Of a DNA stretch of 33,360 bases, positions 1 to 7,524 are shown piece after piece. How positions within the stretch are numbered: the stretch's first letter is position 1; the number at the start of each line of letters is the position of its first letter. Source of the DNA: Lampropedia hyalina DSM 16112 (GTDB lineage Bacteria > Pseudomonadota > Gammaproteobacteria > Burkholderiales > Burkholderiaceae_C); contig NZ_FQUZ01000034.1 of NCBI RefSeq assembly GCF_900129055.1, positions 1-33,360 of the forward strand, given 5' to 3'. The position numbers and the translations under genes are program-made. A model generated the notes under the pieces. That model was not told the DNA's origin, did not search any database, and saw only the letters and a list, made by a program, of their open reading frames with translations.

Positions 1-656
1 ATTTCTTCGCCAAGCGTGCCCGCTACCCGCAGTTCAGGCGCAAGGACGGTAAACAGTCTGCCGAATACACCACCAGCGCATTTCGCTGGGACGGCTCGGC
101 CTTGAAGCTGGCGAAGATGGATGCTCCGCTGGACATTCGCTGGTCGCGCCCGATTCCCAAGGCTGCCAAGGTCACCACCGTCACGGTTTCCAAAGACACG
201 GCAGGCTGCTACTTCGTCAGTCTGCTGTGTGACGATGCCGTGGCCGCGAAGCCTGAAGCATCCGGCAAGGTAGGTATTGATCTGGGCCTGACTCACTTCG
301 CCATCCTCTCCACCGGCGAGAAAGTCGCTGCACCCAACACATACCGCAAGAACCAGGCGAAGCTAGCAAAGCTGCAACGCCGTCTTGCAAAGAAAACCAA
401 AGGCTCGAACCGACGAAGAAAAGCCAAGCTCAAGGTTGCCAAACTACTGGTAGGCATAGACAAGTGGTATCCATCGTCCAAACGCTGTTCGGACTGCGGA
501 TACACGATGCCGAAAATGTCTTTGAATGTGCGGCAGTGGACGTGCCCGGAATGTGGAGAACACCACGACCGGGACGTGAACGCTGCGCGCAACGTACTGG
601 CCGCCGGACTGGCGGTGTCAGCCTGTGGAGAAGCGGTAAGTCCTGTGTCTTTTTGA
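1..656 (+). pseudogene. tnpB: TnpB (OrfB) of an IS200/IS605-family element, partial and internally deleted
   Basis: The reading frame is open from position 3, so the gene starts left of the window. TnpB is the RNA-guided RuvC-type endonuclease of IS200/IS605 elements. Visible are the RuvC-I segment GIDLGLTHFA, a basic helix rich in KLAKLQRRLAKK, the zinc ribbon CSDCG...CPECG and the RuvC-III segment DRDVNAARN. Between KLKVAK and GIDKWYPSSKRC (about 440-455) the roughly 70-80 residues that full-length relatives carry, including the RuvC-II EDL glutamate, are absent; the frame stays open. The stop at 654-656 lies in a run of five T; with four T the frame would read on through EASARFGETG to AGEDVN, a tail typical of these proteins, so a frameshift is also likely. 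It is probably not an active nuclease. The family call is firm; the deletion is inferred from family knowledge. Confidence 0.85.
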
Positions 657-686
657 GGCATCGGCGCGGTTCGGTGAAACGGGAGT

Positions 687-706
687 CCCCTGCATTTTGG
701 CAGGGG
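687..706. other. Stem-loop between tnpB and ppk2 (candidate IS right-end hairpin)
   Basis: CCCCTGC (687-693) and GCAGGGG (700-706) form a perfect 7-bp stem with loop ATTTTG. No T-run follows on either strand, so a simple intrinsic terminator is less likely than the subterminal hairpin of an IS200/IS605 right end. It could still end both convergent transcripts. Confidence 0.55.
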
Positions 707-712
707 AGGATG

Positions 713-1519
713 TCAATTCACCACCAGGTCCTTGAACGCCAGATTGGGCGGGGGCAGGCGCAGTTTCATGTCGCGCAGGGTCTGCACCAGCAGTTGGGCG
801 ACCATCAGGTTGCGGTGGCGTTTGCTGTTGGCCGGAATCACATACCAGGGGGCGTGCGGGGTGGAAGTGGCCTGCAATGCCTGTTCGTAGGCGCGCTGGT
901 AGTCGTTCCACTTGGCACGGGTGGAGAGGTCGTCGGCGGCAAACTTCCAGTTCTTGCCGGGGTCTTTCAGGCGGTCTTGCAGGCGTTCGCGCTGTTCTTC
1001 GTTGCTGATGTGCAGCATGCACTTGACGATGGTGGTGCCGGTTTCGCTCAGCAGGCGTTCAAAGTCGTTGATGTGGCCGTAGCGGCGTTGGGTTTCGGCC
1101 TTGTCGATCCAGCCTTCCACCGGGGGCACCAGTACGTCTTCGTAGTGGCTGCGGTTCCAGACGGTCAGCTCGCCATTGGCAGGGACGACGGCATGGCAAC
1201 GCCAGAGGAAGTCATGGGCGCGTTCGCGCTCGCTGGGGGCCTTGAAGGCGGCAACGTGTACGCCCAGTGGCGAGGTGCGCGAGAACACCCAGCGAATGGT
1301 GCCATCCTTGCCGCTGGTGTCCAGCCCTTGCAGGATCAGCAGCACCTTGCGGCGTTTGCCCGCGTACAGGGTGTTCTGCAAATCGTCCAGTTCCACGGCC
1401 AGTTCGTCCAGGCGTTGCAGCTCGTCTTTCTTGGTGCCGAACGAGAAGGGCTTGTCGGAAGGGTCGATGTCCTTGAGGGTGTTCTTGGGGGAGATGCGGT
1501 ATTTCTTGAAGGCTTCCAT
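713..1519 (-). CDS. ppk2: Polyphosphate kinase 2 family polyphosphate:nucleotide phosphotransferase
   Basis: It transfers phosphate between polyphosphate and a nucleoside mono- or diphosphate in the cytoplasm. The 268-residue product has the PPK2 Walker A segment GLDTSGKDG (about residues 65-73), the lid-region RTSPLGVHVAAFKAPS, and the Walker B-like WNRSHYEDVL (about 121-130). The start chosen gives MEAFKKYRIS, with a purine-rich GGAAAGAAAG upstream; alternative in-frame ATGs at 1558 and 1543 add a short N-terminal stretch. It follows rng by a short gap and may be the last gene of the rsfS-rlmH-maf-rng run. Its stop codon lies inside the candidate TCAA end of the adjacent IS, so the natural C-terminus may have been altered. 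The PPK2 subclass cannot be settled by eye. Confidence 0.92.
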   Translation of the reverse strand: MEAFKKYRISPKNTLKDIDPSDKPFSFGTKKDELQRLDELAVELDDLQNTLYAGKRRKVLLILQGLDTSGKDGTIRWVFSRTSPLGVHVAAFKAPSERERAHDFLWRCHAVVPANGELTVWNRSHYEDVLVPPVEGWIDKAETQRRYGHINDFERLLSETGTTIVKCMLHISNEEQRERLQDRLKDPGKNWKFAADDLSTRAKWNDYQRAYEQALQATSTPHAPWYVIPANSKRHRNLMVAQLLVQTLRDMKLRLPPPNLAFKDLVVN

Positions 1520-1564
1520 CGGGGGACTTTCTTTCCGGGTCATGGGTCGGGCTGACATGTGGTC

Positions 1565-3124
1565 TTAAATCAGCACAATATCATAGCGATCGGGGGCCAG
1601 CGTCGCCTCGGCGACCAGGGCAATGGGCTTGGCGATGAAGTCCGAGAGGCTGGCCAGGTACTGGCTTTCTTCGTCGAGAAACAGCTCGATGACTTCCGGC
1701 GCGGCCAGTACCTTGATTTCACGTGGGCTGAATTGCCGCGCTTCGCGCAGGATTTCGCGCAGGATTTCGTAGCAGACGCTGCGGGCGGTCTTGACTTCGC
1801 CGGTGCCCGCGCACACTTCGCAGGGCTGGGTGAGGGTGCGTGCCAGCGATTCGCGGGTGCGCTTGCGCGTCATCTCCACCAGGCCCAGCGGGGAGAATTC
1901 GCACACGGTGGTCTTGACGCGGTCGCGTGCCAGTTGGCGGCGGAATTCCTGCAAGACGGCCTGCTGGTGTTCGGTGCGCACCATGTCGATGAAATCGACC
2001 ACGATGATGCCGCCCAGGTTGCGTATGCGCAGTTGCCGCGCAATGGCCTGTGCGGCTTCCAGGTTGGTCTTGAAGATGGTGTCGTCGAAGTTGCGTGCGC
2101 CCACATAGCCACCGGTGTTCACGTCGATGGTGGTCAGGGCCTCGGTCTGGTCGATGATGAGGTAGCCGCCGGACTTGAGTTCCACGCGCCGACCCAGCGC
2201 GCGGTTGATTTCCTCGTCCACGTTGTACAGGTCGAAGATGGGCCGCTCGCCCTGATAGCGGCGCAGTTTCTGCGCGGCAGCGGGCATGTATTCCGCCCCG
2301 AAGGCGTGCAGCAGGCCATGCTGTTCGCGCGAGTCGATGCTGACGCTGTGGGTGTGCTCGGAGACCAGATCGCGCAGTACCCGCTGCAACAGGCTCAAAT
2401 CCTGGTGCAGCAGGCTGGTGGCGGGTTGCTTCAGGGCTTCGCTGCGGATTTTTTGCCAGGTTTTGCGCAGGTAGCGGATGTCTTCCAGCAATTCGGCATC
2501 GCTGGAGTCTTCGCCATTGGTGCGCACGATGAAGCCTCCGCCGCGCTGCTGCACCGGGGTGTGCTGCTGCACGAGTTGCTGCACGCGGTCGCGCAGGACA
2601 TCGCGCTCGGGCTGGGGGATTTTTTGCGATACGCCAATGTGTTCGTCCTGGGGCAGGAACACCAGCGAACGCCCGGCAATGCTGATCTGGGTGGACAGCC
2701 GCGCGCCTTTTTTGCCAATCGGGTCTTTGATGACCTGCACCAGCAGGCTCTGGCCCTCGAACACCTGTTTCTCGATGGGCCTGACCGGCTCCAGCCGCCG
2801 TGTGGCAAAGGTCACGCCTTCGGGCAGGCGTTGCCAGACATCGGCGACATGCAAAAAGGCGGCGCGCTCCAGGCCAATGTCCACAAAGGCCGACTGCATA
2901 CCTGGCAGCACGCGCGAGACCTTGCCCAGATAGATGTTGCCCACCAGCCCGCGCTCCAGCGTGCGCTCCAGGTGGATTTCCTGCACCATGCCGTTTTCCA
3001 CCACGGCCACGCGGGTTTCCTGGGGCGACCAGTTGATGAGGATGTCCTGTGCAGTATCGGCCTGGGTGTGGAGCGGCTCGGCCTGCGCTGCGGCATCGGC
3101 ACGGGGGGAATCGCTGCGGTTCAT
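1565..3124 (-). CDS. rng: Ribonuclease G
   Basis: This endoribonuclease of the RNase E/G family acts in 5' maturation of 16S rRNA and in mRNA decay. The 519-residue protein starts with a variable tail of about 25 residues, then the RNase G-type start QDILINWSPQETRVAV, an S1-like RNA-binding part (VGNIYLGKVSRVLPGMQSAF), the catalytic metal aspartates Asp334 in TTIDVNTGG and Asp377 in IIVVDFIDM, and the Zn-link CEVC (Cys435 and Cys438). There is no long C-terminal degradosome scaffold, which separates it from RNase E. The ATG overlaps the maf stop by 4 bases (ATGA, 3121-3124), indicating translational coupling. The internal ATG in NGM could not serve as a start because it lies inside the S1 part. 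Confidence 0.95.
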   Translation of the reverse strand: MNRSDSPRADAAAQAEPLHTQADTAQDILINWSPQETRVAVVENGMVQEIHLERTLERGLVGNIYLGKVSRVLPGMQSAFVDIGLERAAFLHVADVWQRLPEGVTFATRRLEPVRPIEKQVFEGQSLLVQVIKDPIGKKGARLSTQISIAGRSLVFLPQDEHIGVSQKIPQPERDVLRDRVQQLVQQHTPVQQRGGGFIVRTNGEDSSDAELLEDIRYLRKTWQKIRSEALKQPATSLLHQDLSLLQRVLRDLVSEHTHSVSIDSREQHGLLHAFGAEYMPAAAQKLRRYQGERPIFDLYNVDEEINRALGRRVELKSGGYLIIDQTEALTTIDVNTGGYVGARNFDDTIFKTNLEAAQAIARQLRIRNLGGIIVVDFIDMVRTEHQQAVLQEFRRQLARDRVKTTVCEFSPLGLVEMTRKRTRESLARTLTQPCEVCAGTGEVKTARSVCYEILREILREARQFSPREIKVLAAPEVIELFLDEESQYLASLSDFIAKPIALVAEATLAPDRYDIVLI

Positions 3125-3768
3125 GCGGCCTCCACAGGGGCAGAAGTCTGCAACAGATCATGGCCCACGGGGTAGCCGAATGCTTCCAGCAACTGCGCCG
3201 TCTCGAACAGCGGCAGGCCCATGATGCCGGAATAACTGCCGCTGATCTGCTGCACAAACGTGGCCGCCAGCCCCTGAATGCCGTAGCCGCCAGCCTTGCC
3301 CTGCCACTGGCCACTGTGCACATAACGCTCGATGGCAGCGGCATCCAGGCGGGCGCACTGCACCCGCGAGTGCGAAAGGGCCTGCCGCACCTGCCCCTGA
3401 TGTTCCACAGCCACGGCCGTGAACACATCGTGGGTCTGGCCAGACAATTGCACCAGCATGGTGCGTACCGCCTCAGCATCGGAAGGCTTGCCCAGAATTT
3501 GTGCATCCAGTGCCACGGTGGTATCGGCACAGAGAATCGGCGCGACTTCCAGCCCGCGTGCCTGGGCGCGTTGGCGAGCGGCTTGCAGCTTCAGCCCCGT
3601 CACCCGCAGCACGTAGTCGCGCGGTGCTTCGCCCGGCTGCTCGGCCTCCAGTTGCTCGGCGGCATCCAGCTCGGTGGGCAGGGGCAACAGCAGCCGGTGC
3701 GCCACGCCGATCTGCGCCAGCAACTGGCTGCGCCGGGGGCTTTGCGAGGCAAGGTAAATGAAGGGCAT
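3121..3768 (-). CDS. maf: Maf family nucleotide pyrophosphatase (YhdE-like)
   Basis: It hydrolyses non-canonical or surplus nucleoside triphosphates to monophosphate and pyrophosphate. The 215-residue product shows the N-terminal Maf signature LASQSPRRSQLL, the central ADTTVALDAQILGKP and the C-terminal GYGIQGLAATFVQQISGSYSGIMGLPL, all in normal order and length. The DTTVAL and SGSYSGIMGLP forms suggest the dTTP/UTP-type (YhdE) branch, an inference. It lies between rlmH (89-base gap) and rng (4-base overlap), the usual beta- and gammaproteobacterial order. AAGG lies eight bases before the ATG. Confidence 0.93.
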   Translation of the reverse strand: MPFIYLASQSPRRSQLLAQIGVAHRLLLPLPTELDAAEQLEAEQPGEAPRDYVLRVTGLKLQAARQRAQARGLEVAPILCADTTVALDAQILGKPSDAEAVRTMLVQLSGQTHDVFTAVAVEHQGQVRQALSHSRVQCARLDAAAIERYVHSGQWQGKAGGYGIQGLAATFVQQISGSYSGIMGLPLFETAQLLEAFGYPVGHDLLQTSAPVEAA

Positions 3769-3857
3769 CGGAGCAACCTTTTTCAGGATTCAGAAAACAG
3801 ACCGGACGGATACAAACCCGCCAGCAGCCACTGTATCGCTGCCAGGGAAGGTCTGCC

Positions 3858-4331
3858 TCACTCCCGGTGATAGGGGTGGTTGGCCAGCACCGACCAGGCG
3901 CGGTAGAGCTGTTCTGCCAGCAGCACCCGTACCAGTGCGTGCGGCAGCGTCAAGTCGGACAGGCGCACGCGCTCATGGGCCGATGCCCGCAAAGCCGGGT
4001 CCAGTCCGTCGGGGCCACCAATCAGAAACACCACATCGGCCCCACCCGCACGCCATTCCTTCAGGCGGCTGGAGAGGGACAGCGTGGTGTGGGTCTGGCC
4101 GCGTTCGTCCAGCACCACCCGGTAGGCATCGCGCGGAATGGCCGCTTCCAGCCGCTCGCGTTCGGCAGTCATCAATTGCGCCGTGGTCTTGCCACCAGTG
4201 CGCGGCTCGGTCTTGACCAGCCGAATTTCCAGCCGCATGTCTGCCGGGAACCGCTTGGCGTATTCATCATAGCCCTGCTGCGCCCAGGCCGGGATTTTCT
4301 GGCCCACGGCCACGATCATCAGCTTGCGCAT
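3858..4331 (-). CDS. rlmH: 23S rRNA (pseudouridine1915-N3)-methyltransferase RlmH
   Basis: This SPOUT-class enzyme methylates pseudouridine 1915 in helix 69 of 23S rRNA on the assembled ribosome. The 157-residue product has family length. The trefoil-knot SAM site is visible as LIGGPDGLD (about 103-111), then [19 protein letters not shown] and the C-terminal NHPYHR (151-156) that reaches into the active site. It follows rsfS after about 42 bases and precedes maf, so it probably belongs to one ribosome-maturation transcript. Confidence 0.96.
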   Translation of the reverse strand: MRKLMIVAVGQKIPAWAQQGYDEYAKRFPADMRLEIRLVKTEPRTGGKTTAQLMTAERERLEAAIPRDAYRVVLDERGQTHTTLSLSSRLKEWRAGGADVVFLIGGPDGLDPALRASAHERVRLSDLTLPHALVRVLLAEQLYRAWSVLANHPYHRE

Positions 4332-4373
4332 GGCAATGAAGGGCTGTTCACACCAGCCAATTGCACCGTGGCA

Positions 4374-4967
4374 TCAGACTGCCGGATCGGCCGCATCGGT
4401 GGGAGGCACATTGGCAGCCACAGGCTTTTTTCGCGCTGTGGTCTTGCTTGCCGGGGTCTTGCGAGTGGTGGTCTTGCGGGCCGCAGTGGTTTTGCGGCTG
4501 GCGGTTTTCCTGGCGGCGGGTTGGGCAGCGATTGTGCCATCAGCGGCTTCTTCAGTGCCTGCGGCTGTGCTGGCGGTCTTGCGGGGAGCACGGGGCTTGG
4601 ATGCCTTGAGGGGCTTGTCGCCCCAGATTTCTTCCAGCCGGTAATAGGCCCGGATGGCGGGCTGCATGATGTGCACCACGGCCACGCCGCAATCGACAAT
4701 GATCCACTCGCCGTTTTCCTCTCCCTCGGTGCGGGGCTTGGGGAAACCAGCCTCGCACAGCTTGTCGCGCACGCTGGCCGCCAGAGCCTTGGTCTGGCGC
4801 GAGGACGTTGCACTGGCAATCACCACCCGCTCGAACAGGGGCGACAGGGCGGTGGTGTCGAAAATGCGGATGTCCTGTGCCTTGATGTCTTCCAGTCCCT
4901 CGACGATGGCGGCCTGGATGGCAGAGGTCTGGCGTTTGGCGGAGGTTTCGTTCAGGGTGTTGGTCAT
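4374..4967 (-). CDS. rsfS: Ribosome silencing factor RsfS (Iojap family) with long basic C-terminal tail
   Basis: RsfS binds L14 on the 50S subunit and blocks subunit joining under starvation. Residues 14 to about 118 are the Iojap domain: IVEGLEDIKAQDI, VVIASATSSRQTKALA, GEWIIVDCGVAVVHIM and YYRLEEIWGD. The family usually ends near 105-130 residues; here a tail of about 75 residues rich in Lys, Arg, Ala and Thr follows, with KTTARK- and KTASRK-like repeats, predicted disordered and strongly basic. nadD, the usual upstream neighbour, is absent. The core assignment is secure; the role of the tail (RNA or ribosome contact) is unknown. Confidence 0.93.
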   Translation of the reverse strand: MTNTLNETSAKRQTSAIQAAIVEGLEDIKAQDIRIFDTTALSPLFERVVIASATSSRQTKALAASVRDKLCEAGFPKPRTEGEENGEWIIVDCGVAVVHIMQPAIRAYYRLEEIWGDKPLKASKPRAPRKTASTAAGTEEAADGTIAAQPAARKTASRKTTAARKTTTRKTPASKTTARKKPVAANVPPTDAADPAV

Positions 4968-5175
4968 TCAGTCAGCAATCGGGTTGGCGAATCGGGGGCA
5001 TTGGGGGTGCGGTGTACGGGCCGGTGTCTCCAGCTCCGCCTCCACACGAAAGAATGCTATTTTCCCACGGCTTGCACGCCACATGGCGGTAGTTTTTGCG
5101 GGATTCGGCAGGCGGCATGCCGCCGCCCCGCTACAGCGACACACCCCAACCGGTGCGCCACCGTGCCACGGGCCG
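4968..5175. other. Intergenic region upstream of rsfS
   Basis: It holds the likely rsfS promoter region, with an AT-rich patch near 5052-5068 on an otherwise GC-rich background, and a perfect 14-base palindrome GGCGGCATGCCGCC (5111-5124). The palindrome lacks a T-run on either strand. No coding frame here is convincing. Confidence 0.4.
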
Positions 5176-5397
5176 TCAGTCTGCGCGGCGCGTACCGGCC
5201 TGGCCCAGACGCTGGGGCAATGCCGCAGCCGCTGCAACGCTCACGGTCTGCGCCACGGGAGCCGACAGGCTGGCCTGGGCAGCACCCGTGCGGGCGGCAT
5301 TGGTGCCCGCAGAGGAAGCCCCTGCCAGCACCAGTGCCGAGAACAGCACCACGCTGTGTTTGTCAAAGGTGAAGCGATTGACTTTGTTTGAGGTCAT
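5176..5397 (-). CDS. Small putative secreted or membrane-anchored protein
   Basis: I do not recognise this 73-residue product. The start at 5397 is supported by a strong Shine-Dalgarno AAAGGAGA about seven bases upstream. The N-terminus (MTSNKVNRFTFDKHSVV) is followed by a hydrophobic stretch, LFSALVLAGASSAG, that could be a signal peptide with an AxA-like cleavage site. The rest is rich in Ala, Gln, Ser and Thr, with low complexity and a basic end. A longer frame to 5574 exists, but the ribosome-binding site argues for the short form. It stands alone between rsfS and the repeat element. Confidence 0.5.
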   Translation of the reverse strand: MTSNKVNRFTFDKHSVVLFSALVLAGASSAGTNAARTGAAQASLSAPVAQTVSVAAAAALPQRLGQAGTRRAD

Positions 5398-5800
5398 GAC
5401 CCGGTCTCCTTTATTCATAAACACCCCTTCATGGAAAGCAATCCATGCCAAAAGTGCCACAAAGAAACACAATGTTTCTATTCGCACGCCACGGCAATGA
5501 AAAAGCAATAACCATGCCAAAGATGATATTTGGCTGTTTGGGACAGGGCGCATTACATCAGCCCCGTATGACAACCCGATGAAGCAGCAGGAAAAGGGCC
5601 ACGGATTCAGGGCGTGTCATCATTCAGATTCACCCCCTGGAACGAATGCTGCTTACTTAACGCCGTCATTCCGGCGAAAGCCTGAATCCAGTGACGACAT
5701 GGAGGAAAAACACGTTCGTTTCTCTTGGCTTGCTTTGTCACTGGATTGCCGGGTCAAGCCCGGAATGACGGGAAACAGGCCTAAGTAAGTGCCATTCCCC
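5398..5800. other. Non-coding stretch carrying an inverted-repeat element
   Basis: This gap of about 400 bases contains an AT-richer region (5398-5580), presumably the promoter and leader of the small gene at 5176-5397, and then the long inverted-repeat element at 5652-5789. The short frame at 5579-5788 on the plus strand lies largely within the repeat and is not credible as a gene. Confidence 0.5.
5652..5789. repeat. Long inverted-repeat intergenic element (REP/MITE-like, GTCATTCCGG type)
   Basis: The outer arms CTTACTTA (5652-5659) and TAAGTAAG (5782-5789) are exact inverted repeats. Inside them CGTCATTCCGG (5664-5674) matches CCGGAATGACG (5760-5770), and ATCCAGTGAC pairs with GTCACTGGAT further in. 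The whole can fold into one long, interrupted hairpin. Sequences beginning GTCATTCCGGCGAAAGC are widespread intergenic repeats in betaproteobacteria, so more copies are expected in this genome. The element lies just downstream of the rluF-like gene and may act in mRNA 3'-end processing. Confidence 0.75.
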
Positions 5801-6802
5801 CTAGAACCGCTCATCCTCCGCCAGATACCGCCACTGCCCCTTGGGCAGATTGCCCAGCAGCACACGCCCAATGCGGATGCGCTTGAGGCCCACCACATGC
5901 AGCCCGACCTGCTCGCACATGCGGCGAATCTGGCGTTTCTTGCCTTCGCGCAACACAAAACGCAACTGCTCCGGGTTCTGCCATGTCACCTCGGCGGGCA
6001 ACAGCGGCTGCTCGTCCAGTGACAGGCCATGGCGCAACAAAGCCAGCGACCGCGCCGGAAACACCCCCTGCACATTCTGCTGCACCATGCCCTGGGGGCT
6101 GGCATATTCCACGCGCACCAGATACTCCTTGTCGATCTCGCTGTGTTCGCCAATGATCTGCCGTGCCACCACGCCATCCTGGGTCAGCACCAGCAGGCCG
6201 GTGGAATCGATGTCCAGCCGCCCGGCCGGGGCCAGACCGCGCCACTGGCTGGGATGAAAGCGCACCGGGCTGGCATCCTCGCGCCAGCGATTCTCGGCGG
6301 TGAGCAGGCTGGCAGCGGGGGTGTGACCATCTTCGGCCTGGGCACTGACATAGCCCACCGGCTTGTGCAGCAGGAATGTGACCTGGCTGCTCTTTTGCTC
6401 GTTGGCGCGACGGTCCACGCGAATGGCATCCTGGGGCAGCACCCGCTGGCCCATCTGCGCCACCTCGCCATTGACGCGCACCCAGCCATTGGCAATCCAC
6501 TCATCGGCCTCGCGCCGCGAACACAGCCCCATGTCGGCCATGCGCTTGTTCAGGCGCGAGGAGCCATCGGCAGGCGCGGCTGGGCGCACGGGCTGTGGCG
6601 CAACCCTCGCCACGGGTGGCCGCACCGATGCCACCCCGGCCTTCGGCGCAGGCGGTGCATGATAGACATTCGAGCGCGGCTTGGGAGGCGCGCTGTTCTT
6701 CGCTGCCCTGGGGGCGCGATCGGGTGCAGATGCGGGCTTGCGCACCGAACCGGCGGGCAGGGAAAGGCGACCGGGTTTGCGGGCGGGAGGGGAATTGTCC
6801 AT
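5801..6802 (-). CDS. rluF: RluF/RluB-type pseudouridine synthase
   Basis: The protein should isomerise uridine in 23S rRNA. The 333-residue product has a disordered Pro/Ala/Arg-rich N-terminal tail (about residues 1-80), an S4 RNA-binding domain (SSRLNKRMADMGLCSRREADEWIANGWVRVNGE broken at about 82-113), and the RsuA/RluB/RluF catalytic segment GRLDIDSTGLLVLTQDG with nucleophile Asp197. EGKKRQIRRMCEQVGLHVVGL follows near the end. Details of the S4 and C-terminal parts favour RluF over RluB or RluE, but target specificity is inferred. The start MDNSPPARK is chosen; an upstream ATG at 6886 would begin inside the dcd terminator and is less likely. Confidence 0.85.
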   Translation of the reverse strand: MDNSPPARKPGRLSLPAGSVRKPASAPDRAPRAAKNSAPPKPRSNVYHAPPAPKAGVASVRPPVARVAPQPVRPAAPADGSSRLNKRMADMGLCSRREADEWIANGWVRVNGEVAQMGQRVLPQDAIRVDRRANEQKSSQVTFLLHKPVGYVSAQAEDGHTPAASLLTAENRWREDASPVRFHPSQWRGLAPAGRLDIDSTGLLVLTQDGVVARQIIGEHSEIDKEYLVRVEYASPQGMVQQNVQGVFPARSLALLRHGLSLDEQPLLPAEVTWQNPEQLRFVLREGKKRQIRRMCEQVGLHVVGLKRIRIGRVLLGNLPKGQWRYLAEDERF

Positions 6803-6843
6803 CGTGAGCAGCCTGTGGCAGGCGGAAAAAAGAAAAGCCGGAG

Positions 6844-6878
6844 AAAAAATCGACAGCGTGCCCGTTGCAGGGGCACGC
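6844..6878 (-). terminator. Rho-independent terminator after dcd
   Basis: Read on the minus strand, GCGTGCCC and GGGCACGC form a perfect 8-bp stem (plus-strand 6856-6863 and 6871-6878) around a 7-base loop. Six bases later comes a run of six T (6844-6849). It sits a dozen bases after the dcd stop, so the rluF-like gene probably needs its own promoter or read-through. Confidence 0.75.
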
Positions 6879-6889
6879 ACCTGCACCCG

Positions 6890-7456
6890 TCAGGTGCGCG
6901 GCAGGGTCACACCGTGCTGTCCCTGGTACTTGCCGCCCCGATCCTTGTAGCTGACTTCGGGCGGCTCGTCGCCCTCGAAGAACAGCACCTGGGCACAGCC
7001 CTCGCCCGCATAAATCTTGGCAGGCAGTGGCGTGGTGTTGGAAAACTCCAGCGTCACAAAGCCCTCCCATTCCGGCTCGAACGGGGTGACATTGACGATG
7101 ATGCCGCAGCGGGCATAGGTGCTCTTGCCCAGGCAGATCGTCAGCACATTGCGCGGAATGCGGAAATACTCGACGGTGCGCGCCAGCGCGAAGCTGTTGG
7201 GCGGAATGATGCAGTAGTCGTCCTCGAAATCGACAAAGCTTTTCTCGTCGAAATTCTTCGGATCGACCACCGTGCTGTGGATGTTCGTGAACACCTTGAA
7301 TTCACGCGCGCAGCGAATGTCGTAGCCGTAGCTGCTGGTGCCGTAGCTGATGATCTTCTGCCCATCCACCTGGCGCACCTGCCCCGGCTCGAACGGCTCG
7401 ATCATGCCGTGCTCCTGCGCCATGCGGCGGATCCATTTGTCGCTCTTGATGCTCAT
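6890..7456 (-). CDS. dcd: dCTP deaminase
   Basis: It deaminates dCTP to dUTP, feeding dTTP synthesis. The 188-residue product has normal length. Visible are [12 protein letters not shown] near 42-53, the active-site segment GKSTYARCG (110-118), and the [15 protein letters not shown] stretch holding the general-base glutamate at about residue 137. The C-terminal [18 protein letters not shown] closes over the nucleotide. The start MSIKSDKWI is preceded by GGGGA at a suitable distance; a start five codons upstream is possible. No Arg-to-dUTPase fusion features are evident. Confidence 0.96.
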   Translation of the reverse strand: MSIKSDKWIRRMAQEHGMIEPFEPGQVRQVDGQKIISYGTSSYGYDIRCAREFKVFTNIHSTVVDPKNFDEKSFVDFEDDYCIIPPNSFALARTVEYFRIPRNVLTICLGKSTYARCGIIVNVTPFEPEWEGFVTLEFSNTTPLPAKIYAGEGCAQVLFFEGDEPPEVSYKDRGGKYQGQHGVTLPRT

Positions 7457-7495
7457 ATTTGGAATCCCCAAGGGGTTGCTGTTGCGTTTGCCCGC

Positions 7496-7524
7496 ATTGT
7501 AGGGGGCGCGAAGCCACTGCTCAC
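7496..7524 (-). promoter_or_regulatory. Candidate dcd promoter
   Basis: On the minus strand a TACAAT -10 box (plus-strand 7496-7501) lies 39 bases before the dcd ATG. Seventeen bases further up is a weak -35 match (GTGAGC), overlapping the radC stop region. The -10 is good; the -35 is poor. Confidence 0.35.

Larger units (their letters stand above)
1..716 (+). mobile_element. 3' portion of an IS200/IS605-family insertion sequence with candidate right end
   Basis: The element covers the tnpB remnant and its downstream non-coding end. A stem-loop (687-706) is followed six bases later by TCAA at 713-716, the tetranucleotide used as right cleavage site in IS608-type elements. These elements have subterminal hairpins rather than terminal inverted repeats, which fits. 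No tnpA is visible, and the left end is outside the window. If TCAA is the true end, the element supplies the last bases of the convergent ppk2 gene. The boundary is inferred. Confidence 0.6.

Noticed and set aside
1559-3175. A 538-codon open frame on the plus strand
   Set aside because: It is the antisense shadow of rng, whose catalytic residues are intact.
5111-5124. Perfect palindrome GGCGGCATGCCGCC considered as a terminator
   Set aside because: No T-run follows on either strand, and short GC palindromes are frequent in this composition.
5176-5574. The longer 132-residue version of the small secreted protein
   Set aside because: The strong ribosome-binding site lies just before the internal ATG at 5397, and the upstream part is AT-rich non-coding-like sequence.
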